NCBI GenBank assembly: GCA_930367215.1
Contig: OV884059.1
Location: 21,104,945-21,168,944, forward strand
Length of the DNA: 64,000 bases
Source of the DNA: Pollenia angustigena
Lineage: Eukaryota > Arthropoda > Insecta > Diptera > Polleniidae
Direction of reading: 5' to 3'
Made by a program: the position numbers and the translations under genes. The notes beneath the pieces are model-generated. The model was given only the letters and a program-made list of their open reading frames with translations. It had not been told where the DNA came from and ran no database searches. Shown here piece by piece: positions 10,141-22,640 of the stretch; the first letter of the stretch is position 1, and every line of letters starts with the position of its first letter.

Positions 10141-11424
10141 TTAAAAATACCTATTTTAAATACAATAAAACCCATTCTTACTTACAAATAAGAACAATTC
10201 AGAATTATCTAATGTTTATAACTTATGAAATTTCAAAAGAATCAATCAAAATAAACGTTTTACAAAGAGATTGTAGTTAAATATAAAGTTTTTTTTAACA
10301 TCGTGGGACTGGCTGTAAGTATATTTTTTAAATTTTTTATTAAATCCGTTTTAATATTAATATCAAAACAGTTTAAATTATTAATTTTTAAATAATAATT
10401 TAAACTTTAAAAAACGAATAATGCTTTAAACACATTCGAGACAGCAAGCTACCGACTTCAATATGTCAAAAACAGAATACATGTGTGTATATGGCAATGA
10501 TTATTTTCACGACGACACGGCTACATGGCTGCAGGTTGTTGTCTGTGATTATTTTGTCGTTGTAGCCAAATTAAACTAATTTCTATTTTTGTTCACTACA
10601 AAACAGAAAAGGTGTTGCTAATAAAAAAAAAATATTTACAGAATGAGTGCTTAAAATTTTTTTTTTTTGTTTAACAGAAAAGAACCGGCTTGATACAAAA
10701 ATATTAACTCGGCTCAACACCAAATTGATATTTATATAATTTTTTAGTATTCTTGAAAGAAGTTCTATAGGAACATGTTTTTCACGCCAACGCTCCTAGT
10801 TAAGGAGTAAAAGGTCGTAAAAGTTGCAAAATACTTTATCCATATCTATTTAGGTAAAAAATGGATCTTTAAAATATAGGAATCAGTGGAAAATGTTTCA
10901 AAATGTGTTTTACATGGCGTTTAAAGCATACCGATTTACCAATTAAGAGGTTATATTATATATTCATACTACGTGGCTGCCATTTTTTTTTTTTTACAAA
11001 ATTGGCTTTATCTTTAAATTATGTCGATATTTATTTATTTAACCCTAGATATTTGCTTAATAAAGTTTTCCTTAATTGCGGGTTTTCGGCCTTGCGGAAC
11101 ACTTAATTAATTGACTACATATTACAATAATTAAGTATGTAACAAGTACATAAATTATTACTACATATAAATTTATATATTTTTACTCAAACTAATTAAT
11201 AAATTGAGAAATTTTCCAAATAAAATTTTTTAAAGCTTAATAAATATAAAATTCTATATGATGGAGTTACTAAAAATATGGTATATAAAAGCTTGAAGTA
11301 TTCTTCCCTATACATAGTCTTTTGAATTGCATTTTAAGTTAAATTTGTATTAAAATTTTGCCTCAAAACACATTTCAAACTTATTTTATTTTTTACGAAT
11401 ACGGCATATTATGTTTTAATAAAA

Positions 11425-12014
11425 TCTATATATATAAAAAGAAGTGTACACTTTGATGTCACCACTAACTGTGAAAACGGGTTGACCGATTTCAACAAAA
11501 ACGTTGAGGTACGTTAGGGATAGTCTGTAATGGTTTATGTAAAGTTTGCATGAAAACGGCCCAGTGGTTCTCATACAAATATAAACAAAATGCCCTCCAT
11601 TTTAAACTCCTTCGAAACGGCTTGACTGATTTCAATGAAATTTTGTATGTGTTTTTGTTAGGTATGAGAATAGGTCGTAGAGTATATTTTATATCGCTAG
11701 AGGGCGCACAATAGGGCATAAGCGCACCCTCCCTATATCTTCTTAGCTAATCAACCTGTTTTCTTAAAATTTGGCATGCAGCCACTGTAACATCTGAAAG
11801 AAAATAGGGAATAGGGCGTGAAATAGGGCAAGAGGAGTAAAAGGTCCCCCTTCCTATATCTTCCTAACTAATCAACTGATTTTCTTGATATTTGGCGGGC
11901 AAAAAGTGTAACATCTGGAAAGAACTGAAGCCCATAATTTTTATTATCTTCTTAACTAACCAACCGGGTTTCTTAAAATTTCGCATGCAGACAACAACGT
12001 TTGCCGGGCCAGCT
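11425..12014. mobile_element. 0.6-kb insertion in the left arm of the foldback
   Basis: The foldback arm is interrupted between ...TTTTAATAAAA and CTAACCAAATTTT; the right arm lacks this block. It starts TCTATATATATAAAAAGAAG and ends TGCCGGGCCAGCTAGTA. Inside, near-repeats of a sentence such as CTAATCAACCTGTTTTCTTA occur three times at roughly 120-bp spacing. The ends resemble dispersed insect repeats bounded by a TATATA tract and GCCGGGC...AGCTAGT; the class was not settled. Confidence 0.6.
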
Positions 12015-12817
12015 AGTATACTAACCAAATTTTAAGTTTTGTAGAAAAATCTTCCAAGAAATATTTAATTTGGAAATTTACTCTTAACGCCATTTATAAC
12101 ACATCATGTGAAAGATATTTCGAAGCAGTTTCTAATAATACTAGCACTTTTTTGATCCAGTTTTTACCTAAAATGCAGTTGTTGGGTATCACTTGCGCAG
12201 AAGTTAAGTTAAATGATCGAAAAACATCACTTTAAAGAAACTTGGCATGACTTTTATGTGTCAAAAGTTTTTTATGCAGCAAATTTTGGCAATTATTGCT
12301 TCAGTTAATTTTCTGAAGCAATAGCTTTTGACATAAAAGAAATCGTTTTATTTTTTTTTTTTTTTTTTTTGTAATGCTTTTTCTTGTCATTTATAAGAAA
12401 ACTGTCACTTGTTGGTTCCATATTTTTATTGAAATTTGACATCGTTATTGCTGATAACATTTTTATTATTATTTTATGTTTGCACAGCTGGATCAGCATC
12501 ACAACTGCAACTGGTAATTACGAATCAGAAACATCATTTTGCATCACTGCAGCATTGATGAATAGTTTTCATGCATTAACGTACGTACCCAAAGTGTTCT
12601 GAAACTTTTGCGACCTATGCAGTTGATATGTATGTATATATTTATTTAATCTGCCGTTACGATTATGTTGTTTATTACTTCCAAAAACAACAAAATTATA
12701 ATATTAAATATGTTTTATAATAAATTCAATTGTTTTTACGTTATAAAATGTATTATAAATAAGTATTTATATATTTATAATCTTAAATTAAGTTTGTGTA
12801 AAAGTCTGCAATTATGC

Positions 12818-13035
12818 ATGTTTTTCATTTTATAAAAGTAAAAAAAGTGATAGTGGCACCACTGTAATATAAACAAACAGTAAAAAAAAAACAGCTGTTT
12901 ATATATTTTCATTTGTAGCTGCCGTCTTCAACCTAATTCAGTAGCTGACTACACGACTTTAATTGCACCCAGTAGCATTTGTTGTCGTGTGATCGTGTAT
13001 CCTGCTGTGGTGAATGTGTTAAACACATATTTAAA
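12818..13035. other. Loop of the giant foldback
   Basis: About 220 bp separate the inverted arms. It contains CAACCTAATTCAGTAGCTGA and GTTGTCGTGTGATCGTGT, which do not pair with each other. No open frame or promoter was recognised. Confidence 0.6.
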
Positions 13036-15639
13036 CGCATAATTGCAGACTTTTATACAAACTTAATTTAAGATTATAAATATAAAAATACTTATTTATA
13101 ATACATTTTATAACGTAAAAACAATTGAATTTATTATAATACATAATAAATATTATAATTTTGATGTTTTTGGAAGCAATAAACAATATAATCTTAACGG
13201 CAGAATAAATAAAAAAATACATATAAACTGCATTAAAAATAAAAAAAAAATCCGTCAACGAGCGTGGTAAAAAAGTTTCAGAACACTTTGGGTATGTACG
13301 TTATAATGCTTGAAAACTATTTATCAATGCTGCAGTGATTCAAAATGTTGTTGCTGATGCGTAATTACCAGTTGCTGTTGTGATGCTGATACTTTTTTAC
13401 TGCACAACAGCTTTGCAAAGTTTGAATTTCAAAAGTTTAATAAGCAAACATAAAATAATAACAAAAAGTTAATAACAGTAACGATGTCAACAGTTTTCTT
13501 ATAAATGCAAGAAAAAGCATCACAAAAGAAAAATAAAACGATTTCTTTTATGTCAAAAGTTATTGCTTCAGAAAATTAGCTGCAGCAATAATTGCCAAAA
13601 TTTGTAACAGAGCTATGGCATCACTGCGTAAAAAAATTTGACACATAAAAGTAATGCCAAGTTTCTTAAAAGTGATGTTTTTTCAAACATTAAACTTTAC
13701 TTCTGCGCAAATGATACCCAACAACTTCATTTTAGGTAAAAACTGGATCAAAGAAGTATTGGTATTATTAGAAACTACTTCGAAATATCTTTCACATGAT
13801 GTATTAAAAATTCCGTTAAGAGCGAATTTCAAAAATAAATATTTCTTGAAAGATTTTCTACAAAACATAAAATTTTGTTAATATATTTATGAAAACATAA
13901 CCTGCCGTATTCATAAAAAATGAAATAAGGTTTAAATGTGTTTTGAGGCAAAATTTTTATAAACTACTAGCATTTAACCCGCTACTTCGTTAGCGTCTCC
14001 TTTTCCTTCGTGGACATATTTGTATGCCAAAGCTTATTTTTCTAGGTTTAAATTTGTTTTAATTCTAGCATTTAACCCGCTACATTGTTATCTAATATGT
14101 AAATAGGTTTTAGCAAAATAGTTCCAACATTTTTCATTTCATAGGTTGATATTGACACAGGACTTTGCACCTATAAGTTTGTGCTTCTAAGTTCAATATA
14201 GAAAATTCAAAAAGTACGACTCGTAGAACACAAATGAAAGAAAGTTAGTTTCCCGTATTATCCTTTTTGATACTTTTTTCTCCCCATTTATGTATTAAAA
14301 ATTTCAATGTTGCAGTTGGAGCCTATAGTTTAGTACGTTTTTGTCATAGGATGAAAAAAAACTTTGGTGGGCGTGAGGGACTTCGCTAATTGAGCAAAAA
14401 AAAATTGTTGGCTTAAATTGAACTGAAAAATGTGTTTTATTATCCCATATTGCCCATAAGATATAGTCCCTTGGGGAAATGATGTCCAGAAAAGTTGTGT
14501 CTCTAATGTACATACAGTGGTGGCTTGACAAAAAGGCTCCCAAATATGTAAAGATTTTACGCGTTTACTCCCCAAAAGGACCAAATTTCGAAAAAGTACC
14601 AGACACCTGTCCTCTTATTTTTCTAATGAACAACATTAAGTGTTAAATTTTTTGTATCGCTTTTAGTTTTGGATTTTTGAGGTTAGCGGGATCGAGTTGG
14701 TGAGAGGCCAGCCTCCGGTCCAAATGTCAGCTTTTTAGCTTCAGGATCTTAGGATGTGTCAGTCAGTAAATTTACAGTTTTATATTATACTAGCATTTAA
14801 CCCGCTACTTCGTTAGCGTCTCCTTTTTCTTCGTGGACATATTTTTATGCCAAAGTTTATTTTCAAAAAAGTACCAGGCACCTGTCCCCTTATTTTTTTT
14901 AACGAACAACAATAAGTGTTAAATTTTTTGGATCTCTTTAATTTTGGATTTTTAAGGTTAGCGGAATCGATTTGGCGAGAGGCCAACCTTCGGTCCAAAA
15001 GTCAGCTTTTAAGCTTCAAGAGTTTAGGATGTGCGATGATGAATCCGTCAGTTACTTTACAAATTTATAATATATAGAGATGGAGAAAAATTTTGAGAAA
15101 ACAGTAACAAAATTAGGAACGATTTTCACACCTTAAACGTTTGAATTTCAAAAAAGGTCCAAACCTGTTTTGTATTTTTTAGATAAGCTAAAATGTGATA
15201 CAATATTTATTTAACCTTTTACACCCCAAAAAGGCCTTCCTTCAAAAAAGTACCAGACTGAATTACTTATAGTATTCAATTTTTTGTATCTCTTTTTGTT
15301 TAGGAAATATACGGTTAGCGAATTTTTCTAATAAACAAGAATAAGTACTGATGTTTTTTATCTCTTTTAGTTTAGGAGGTATGAGGTTCGCGGGATCGAT
15401 ATACATAGGTACAATTTGCACCCCTGAAACGTTCGAATTTCGAAAAAGTACCAAATTCGCATTTGTATTTTTTAGATAAGTAACAAATGTTATTTAATTT
15501 TTATTTCTATACGTATTGGCTTAAAAGCTAGATTTACTACCTAAAACGACCGAATTTCGTTAAAGTACCAGACACCAATCCGCTTTTTTATTTAATGCAC
15601 AAAAATAAATATTCAATTAAAAAAATAGTAGCAAAAATT

Positions 15640-16545
15640 CCCTCTTACAGATTCTCATTCACTCAGGAGCTTGCATGTTTAATTTTATGTTTCTAGGTCC
15701 AATACTAACGGAAATTCAAAAAGTACCAGTTAAAGAACAAAGAAGTACCAAAAACTTCCCTCTTCTATATTCTTATCCACTTAGGGCATTGCATCTTGAA
15801 TTTTATGTTTCTAAGTCCAATAATAACGGATATTCAAAAAGTACCAGTTTAATAACTAAAAAGTACCTATAAGCGCTTTTAGAGATTCTCATTCACTAAG
15901 GACCATGCAGGTTTAATTTTATGTTCATTAGACCAACATTAGCGAAAATTTAAAAAAAGGGCCAGTTAAAAAAAGAAAAAGTACCAAAAAGATCTCTCTA
16001 ACAGATTGTCATTCACTCAAGACCTTCCATGTTTAATTGCATGTTTCTGGGTCCAATACTAACGGAAATTCAAAAAGTACCAGCTAACGAAATAAAAGGA
16101 CCAATAGGATGCCACTTAAAGATTCTCATTTACACAGGATCGTGCATGTTTAATTTTTGTTTCTAGGTCCAATACTGACGGAAATTCAAAAAGTACCAGT
16201 TAATGAACAAAAAAAAGTACCAAAAACTTCCCTCTTATAGATTCTTATCCACCTAGGACCTTGCATGTTTAATTTTATCTTTCTAGGTCCAATACCAACG
16301 GAAATTCAAAAAGTACCAGTCAAAGATTAAAAAAGTACCAAAAAGTTCACTCTTATAGATTCTCATCCATCCAGGGCATTGCATATTGAATTGTATGTTT
16401 CTAGGTCCAATACTAACAGAAATTCAAAAAGTACCAGTTAATGAACAAAAAATTACCAAAAAGTTCCGTCATAGATTCTTATCCACTCAGGACATTGCAT
16501 GTTGAATCTTATGTTTTAAAGTCAAACATAAACGATAATTCTAAA
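15640..16545. repeat. Minisatellite, about 118-bp unit, 8 copies
   Basis: The core AACGGAAATTCAAAAAGTAC occurs at about 15709, 15826, 15940, 16060, 16178, 16298, 16417 and 16530, with copies diverged by point changes. Each unit also holds AGGACCTTGCATGTTTAATT and TTCTAGGTCCAATACTAACG. These are long direct repeats without unique spacers, so not a CRISPR. Confidence 0.75.
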
Positions 16546-17749
16546 AATACCAGTTGTAGGACCAAAAAGCTAAAGAAAAATATAAAAATTCCCGTATTTC
16601 ATTTTTTTGGTACTAATTTTCCCCCCATTAAAGTATCAAAAAATTCAGTATTATAGTGGGGGCTCATTATTAAGTACGAGTATGTTAATGAATGGTGAAA
16701 AATGTTTTGTAAAAAAAAGTACCAAAAATAGCGACGATTTTCACCCCTTAAATGTTCGAATTTCAAAAAGTACCAAACTTATATTCGTATTTTTTTCATA
16801 GGTTTCGAATGTGGTATAAACTTTGTTTCTATGTTTATTGGTTCAAAAGATAGATGGGGTGTCAAAAAAGTACCAAAATTCAGGTTTCACCCGTTTACTG
16901 CCTAATAGAGCCAAATTTCAAAAAAATACCAGACACCTACCCGCTAATTTTTCTAAAGAACAACGATCAGTATTATATTTTTTTTGTATCTCTTTTAGTT
17001 TTGGAGATATAAGGTCACCGCATTTTCCCGTTTTTACCCTTTTTTACACCCTAAACATTCGAATTTCCAAAAATCCCGTCTTAGTGGATCGATTTCGGGA
17101 GTGACCAATCTCTGGTCCAAATTTCAAGTGTTTAGCTCCAGGCGTTTAGGCTGTGCGATGATGAATCAGTCAGTGAGTCAGTGAATCAGTGAGTCAGTCA
17201 GTAACGTTACAATTTTATATATATAGATAGATAGATTAAGAAAAATGTTGTAAAAAAAGTAACAAAATTATGAACGCTTTTCACACCTTAAACCTTTGAA
17301 TTTCAAAACAGGTCCAAATCTGTTTTGTATCTTTTAGATAAGCTAGAATGTGATATAATTTTTGTTTACCCTTTAACGCCCCAAAACGGCCGTACCTCAC
17401 AAAAGGACCAGAAACCTGTCCGTTTATTTTTTTAATGAACAATAATAAGTATTAAATTTTTTTTAACTCTTTTAGTTAAGGAGATATGAGGTTAGCGAAT
17501 TTTTCTAATGAACAACAATAAGTGTTAATGTTTTTCATTTCTTTTAGTTTAGGAGGTATGAGGTTAGCAGGATCGTTTGGCGAGAGACCAGCCCCTGGTC
17601 CAAATGTCAACCTTTTAGCTTTAGACGTTTAGGCTCTGCGATGAAAGATAAATAGATGGCGAAAACATCTTGTGAAAAAGTAACAAACATAGGTACAATT
17701 TTCATCCCTTAAACGTTTGTATTACGAAAGAGTACCAAATATGCATTTG

Positions 17750-18545
17750 TATCGTCCACTCAGGACATTGAATGTTGAATTTTATTATTCTAGGTTCAAT
17801 ATTAACGGAAATTCAAAAAGTACCAGTTAAAGAACAAAAAAGTACCAAAAAGCCCTCTTACAGATTCTCATTCACTCAGGACCTTGCATGTTTAATTTTT
17901 TGTTTCTAGGTCCAATACTAACGGAAATTCAAAAAGGACCATTTAAAAAAAAAAAGAGTACCAAAAACTTTATTCTTATACATTCTTATTCACTCAGGGC
18001 ATTGCATCTTGAATTTTATGTTTCTAAGTCCAATAATAACGCATATTCAAAAAGTACCAGTTTAAGAACTAAAAAGTACCAATAAGCCCTTTCAGAGATT
18101 CTTATTCACTCAGGACCTTGCAGGTTTAATTTTATGTTCATAATACCAATATTAGCGAAAATTGTAAAAAAAAAAGTACCAGTTAAAAAACGAAAAAGTA
18201 CCAAAAAGATCGCTCTAACAGATTGTCATTCACTCAAGACCTTGCATGATTAATTTCATGTTTCTAGGTCCAATACTAACGGAAATTCAAAAAGTACCAG
18301 CTAATGAACAAAAAAGTATCAAAAAGTTCCCTCTTATAGATTCTCATCCATTCAGGATATTGCATGTTTAATTTTATTTTTACAGGTCCAATACTAACGG
18401 AAATTCAAAAAGTACCAGTTAATGAAAAGAAAAGTACCAAGTACCTTATGGGTTCTTATACACTCAGGACATTGCATGTTTAATCTTATGTTTTAAGGTC
18501 CAACACTAACGATAATTAAAAAAAATTCCAGTTGCAGAACCAAAA
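17750..18545. repeat. Second minisatellite array, about 118-bp unit, 7 copies
   Basis: The same unit as at 15640-16545, with cores at about 17803, 17918, 18037, 18153, 18278, 18397 and 18507. It belongs to the second unit of the 2.1-kb duplication. Confidence 0.75.
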
Positions 18546-20043
18546 GGCTAAAGTAAAATATCAAATTTCCCGTATTTCCCCTTTTTGGTACTATTTTTTC
18601 CCCCATTTAAGTATTTAAAATTTCAGTATTGTAGTGGGAGCCCATAATTTAGTACGAATATGTCAATGAATGGAGAAAAATGTTTTGTGAAAAAAGTACC
18701 AAAAATAGCTACGATTTTCACCCCTTAAATGTTCGAATTTCGGAGAAGTACCAAATTCGTATTTTTTTGATAAGTTTCGAATGTGGTACAAACTTTGGTT
18801 TTATGTTTATTGGTTCAAAAGTTAGATGGGGTAGCAAAAAAGTACTAAAATTACGATTTTACCCGTTTACTCCCTAATGGGGCCGAATTTCAAAAAAGTA
18901 CCAGACACCTGTCCGCTTATTTTTCTAAAGAACAACGATAAGTATTAAATTTTTTTGTATCTCTTTTAGTTTTGGAGATATAAGGCTACCGAATTATCCC
19001 GTTTTTACCCCTTTTTACCCCTTTTTACCCCCTAAACATTCGAATTTCCAAAAATCCCGTCTTAGTGGATCGATTTGGGGAGTGACCAATACCTCGTCCA
19101 AATTTCAAGTTTTTGGCTTCAGGCGTTTAGGCTGTGCGATGATGAATCAGTCAGTGAGTCAGTCAGTAACGTTACAATTTTATATATATAGATATTTTTA
19201 GTAACTCCATCATATAGAATTTTATACCTATAAAGCTTTCATAAATTTCTCAATTTATTTATAAGTGTGAGTAAAAAATATATGTGTGGTAATAGTTTAT
19301 GTGCTTGTTACATATTTAATTATTGTAATATGTACATAATTAATTAATTAGGTGTTCCGCAAGGCCGAAAGCCCACAATACAGAAAAAGTTTATTTAGCA
19401 AATATCTAAGGGTTAAATAAATAAATATCGACATAAATTAAAGATAAAGCCAATTTTGTGAAAAAAATGTAAGCCACGGAGTATGAATATATAATATTAC
19501 CTCTTAAATGGAAAAGGCATCCTTTGAACGCCATGTAACATACATTTTGAAGATTTTTCAAATGATTCCAGTATTTTATAGGTCCATTTTTTAACTAAAT
19601 AGATATGGATAAAGTATTATACAACTTTTACGACCTATAACTCCTTAACTAGGAGCGTTGGCGCGAACAACATGTTCCTATAGAACTTCTTTCAAGAATA
19701 CTAAAAAATTATAAAAATACCAATTTGGTGTTGAGCCGAGTTAATATTCTTGTTTCAAGCCGATTATTTTCTGTTAAACAAAAAAAAAAATTTTTAAGCA
19801 CTCATTCTTTAAATATTTTTTTTATTAGCAACACTTTTTCTGTTTTGTAGTGGACAAAAAATAGAAATTAGTTTAATTTGACTACAACGACAAAATAAGC
19901 ACAGACAACAGCCTGCAGCCATGTAGCCGTGTCGTCGTGAAAATAATCATTGCCATATACACACATGTATTCTATTTTTGACATATTGAAGTCGGTAGCT
20001 TGCTGTCTCGAATGTGTTTAAAGCATTACTTACCTTGGGGTAA

Positions 20044-20236
20044 AGGCCCAAATACACTTGTCAAATGCTTGTCCAGCCGGCGAATTCATCGTGTACGTGT
20101 GCTTGACGTAATATTCGCCGTCATATCTAAATTATTTGATTTTCCATCCAGCATCGTCGGTGTGACACATACAAACTTATTTTCACTAATACGACCACAA
20201 TGCTTGATGAGTATTTTGATCAATGTATTTGGGCCT
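20044..20236. mobile_element. 193-bp MITE, TAA target duplication
   Basis: The ends are AGGCCCAAATACA and, inverted, TGTATTTGGGCCT, flanked on both sides by TAA (20041-20043 and 20237-20239). A 3-bp TAA/TTA duplication with GGCC-type ends suits PIF/Harbinger MITEs. Other copies start at 21839 and 50741/50854. Confidence 0.7.
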
Positions 20237-20429
20237 TAAGTCTAGACGAGCAATTTGTTTGAACATCATTGCCGTAGCAACTATCAAATTCTATTGCCAA
20301 CACTAGATATTAACATGTGGACTGCATAAATATGTATTTGAACACATGTTCAGCAACAAATGTTATAATATATTGCTGAGCAATTATCTTTTAACACAAG
20401 CTGTCAAAATCAATTATCAGTTACAAAAA

Positions 20430-21130
20430 AGAAAAAATTGTAAACTTAAAACATAAAATTTAAATACAAAATTTACAAATTAATAATAAAAAAATATTTA
20501 AAAATAAATTGGTTGCCAAAAAAAATGTAAGTATTTATTTACATACAAATTCATGTTTTGTGACTATGAAAAAAACTAGTTTTGCAGCAAAACAAGTGTT
20601 TTGCTACTTGTTTTCCCATACATTTTTTATGTTCGAAAAGCTCAAACAAAAACTAGTTTTGCTCCAAAACATGTCGAAAATCATGAATAAAACTCTGGGT
20701 TATCCATTATTGGTGATTGACAATTTCGAAAAAAGTGACATATTTACCAAAATATCAAGAATTATTAAATATGTTTATGCAACTCTCCAGCTGATTTATT
20801 TGTTTGCAGCGTAAAAATAATAAAATAATATAATAAAAAGGAAGTAAATGGTGTGCTTTTATATACGTACATACTTATGTATATGTATATATGTGTATTA
20901 AAAAACAAACAAGAAATTTTCATGTTGAAGAAAATTATTTTTTTTCAACACATATTTTTTTTGGCTTTCATGTTTGTTTACAACATAAATGTCAAATTGA
21001 TTCGAAAATTCGAACACCAAAACCAGTTTTACATAATGGAAACACTTTGACACGTTTTGCCCAAAACAAGTTGTTTTGCTCATAGTGAAAACATAGTATT
21101 ATGTTTACAAATACAAATTGCGCGTATAGA
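20430..21130. other. Non-coding stretch with AAACAAGT/GTTTTGC motifs
   Basis: Loose inverted similarity links TGTTTTGTGACTATGAAAAA and AGTTTTGCAGCAAAACAAGT near 20552-20600 with AAAACAAGTTGTTTTGCTCA and TAGTGAAAACATAG near 21063-21095. It may be a decayed MITE. Short open frames are AT-biased and match nothing recognised. Confidence 0.3.
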
Positions 21131-21131
21131 C

Positions 21132-21330
21132 GTAGCCCAGCAAACACAGAAATACACCTTATGTATTGCCAAACGTATTGCCTGGATGAAAAATATTATT
21201 GCGGCAATATTCGATTTCGTATTGCGGAAGATACTTCCTTCGGGAAGAAACGTGTCTCGATGGCAATACTTCTATGCAATACGAAAGCGATACTTCTAGA
21301 TGATTAACTAGCAATATCGCGAGTTAACCA
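21132..21330. repeat. Dispersed repeat shared with 50285-50345
   Basis: The stretch around 21225-21270 (GAAGATACTTCCTTCGGGAA, ACGTGTCTCGATGGCAATAC) is nearly the same as 50290-50340. It begins AGCCCAGCAAACACAGAAAT, like the TIR of the element at 59118. Several AGCAATAC/GTATTGC motifs alternate in orientation. Confidence 0.45.
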
Positions 21331-21838
21331 CTTATAAGAAAATAGGAAGATATCACCAGCTTTTTATTTAAAATTAAATTGGTAATAGGATACGTATAAA
21401 ATTAACTTAAAATATATTATATTTTATAATTAAAATAGGGTAAAAAATATATGTACATTAATATTTAGTTTCCACCAAATTCTCGAAAAAACACCTACCA
21501 TTTCTTTAAAATTGCATCCAGGTTTAAGAAATTCTTGACTAATTTTTAACAGATTTATTTAATTTAAATATTTACCTTTTGCAGAATATTTCGGGAAATA
21601 ACTTTTATGTTTTAATAATTGGATTAATTTTGATTTTTTATTTATGACACATGTATTAAATTTAAAAAAAAAATTCTGTCTATGTTGCGAAATTTTCTCA
21701 AAAATTATAAAAGGAATAAAATAAAAAATTACTTTGATTATTTTCTTTTAGATGACAATTTGGGGATATTGCTAAACTATTGCCTTAGGGGATATCTTCC
21801 ATTTGTTTGCAGGGAGGGTAAAGACGGGCAGTTAGTAA

Positions 21839-22195
21839 AGGCCCAAATACACTTGTCAAATGCTTGACATCAAGCTCGTGTACGTGTGCTTGACATTAGA
21901 ATATACATTTGCTGGATGAGCTGTCAAGCATTCATTTTGCATTTTATTTTAAAGTGACAACAGCAGGAGCAAAAAATATTAAAATATATTTTAACTGTGT
22001 TGCTTTTTTATAAATAAAAAAAGAATTGAAGAAAATTATTAAATATAATTTGTTTTCCTCCAAAGCATTTTTTTGTTTTTCATCCGAAGATTTTAGCGTC
22101 TGTTCAGTTTGAAATCACGTTTAAAGTGTGTGGGTGCTTGAAGAGTAACGTCAATACATTCATCAAAATCACTCGTCAAGCATGCTAAATATCTA
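21839..22195. mobile_element. Diverged copy of the AGGCCCAAATACA MITE
   Basis: TAA followed by AGGCCCAAATACACTTGTCA opens the copy. CATCAAAATCACTCGTCAAG near 22160 corresponds to the other end of the family but lacks the terminal GGGCCT. The centre is unrelated to the 193-bp copy. Confidence 0.45.
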
Positions 22196-22254
22196 AATTT
22201 TTAGTTTTTCAATAAGCTAAAGCGTTTTTGAGTTGCGCGAACATATGTTAATCT

Positions 22255-22640
22255 ATCTATACAATATATAATTTCTTAGTATGTCAGGATGTTTGCATGT
22301 ATGTCCTATTCTTTCCGCAACTTTCTGAAGCCATCTGATGACATAGGAAGCTGAAATTTGGCACACTTGAAGTACTTTCTCTGCGGAAGATCGTAACGAA
22401 GCCATATTTTGGATTTTCGGCTTTTCAATTAGTATAACTATAAAGATCTGATAGAAAAGATGTTTTTTTTTATAATATTGGGAACTTTGGGCCCCACTTG
22501 GCGCGTCTAGGCACCGTCGGATTGACCTGAAAAATTAGATCATGATTTCTTACACCAAACCTCATATTTTAAGCAGCGCAAACAATTAAATTAAAAAAAA
22601 GAAATGCGACCAGTCTAGCAAGCATATAGATTAGGGATAT
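22255..22640. repeat. Unclassified dispersed repeat, TATCTATACAATATA...AGCAAGCATATAGATT
   Basis: The style (an opening with CTATCTATACAATATATAAT, a more GC-rich centre with GGGCCCCACTTGGCGCGTC, and an ending in CAAGCATATAGATTAGGG) resembles the insertion at 11425-12014. No protein was recognised. Confidence 0.3.

Larger units (their letters stand above)
13965..19193. mobile_element. 5.2-kb composite repeat inserted in the right arm of the foldback
   Basis: It starts CTAGCATTTAACCCGCTACT and ends with GTCAGT-rich DNA followed by TATATATATAGAT. It contains three copies of the start motif (about 13968, 14070 and 14792) and three GATGAAT(C)...GTCAGT-type ends (about 15040, 17160 and 19140), so it is a stack of related elements. 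The phrase AAAGTACCA recurs dozens of times. No protein domain was found; short open frames inside follow the repeats. The insertion coincides with loss of about 75 bp of the foldback arm. Confidence 0.65.
15073..19193. repeat. Tandem duplication of a unit of about 2.1 kb
   Basis: The block from about 15073 (GATGGAGAAAAATTTT, AACAAAATTAGGAACG, CACACCTTAAACGTTTGAAT) returns at about 17226 in the same order. Both units then run through a minisatellite array and a block with CGAATTTCCAAAAATCCCGT, and end in GTCAGT repeats and TATATATATAGAT. The offset is about 2.15 kb. Confidence 0.7.
10419..20028. mobile_element. Giant foldback element with interrupted arms
   Basis: The left arm runs from 10419 to about 12817 and the right arm, as reverse complement, from about 13036 to 20028. 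The tips match as TAATGCTTTAAACACATTCG and its complement. The match continues through GACAGCAAGCTACCGACTTC, the block near the pair 10500/19950, and the innermost pair at 12640-12817/13036-13215. About 220 bp of loop remain between. Without later insertions (11425-12014 and 13965-19193) each arm is about 1.8 kb. No transposase is seen. Size and lack of coding resemble FB-type foldback elements, but the family is unknown. Confidence 0.85.

Noticed and set aside
12305..12602. Coding frames in the foldback arms (12305-12602, 13031-13258, 13654-13881)
   Set aside because: The frames are not preserved between the two inverted arms and have no domain similarity.
15640..18545. Regular repeats resembling a CRISPR array
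   Set aside because: The repeats are about 118 bp, diverged, without unique spacers, in an insect genome; they are minisatellites inside a repeat.
15675..18877. Several open frames of 60-90 codons (15675, 16441, 16607, 16823, 17888, 18680)
   Set aside because: They follow the minisatellite units and show no domain; homologous frames in the neighbouring units differ by stops.
20509..21307. Overlapping frames around 20.5-21.3 kb
   Set aside because: AT-rich, no domain, overlapping in several frames and within suspected MITE debris.
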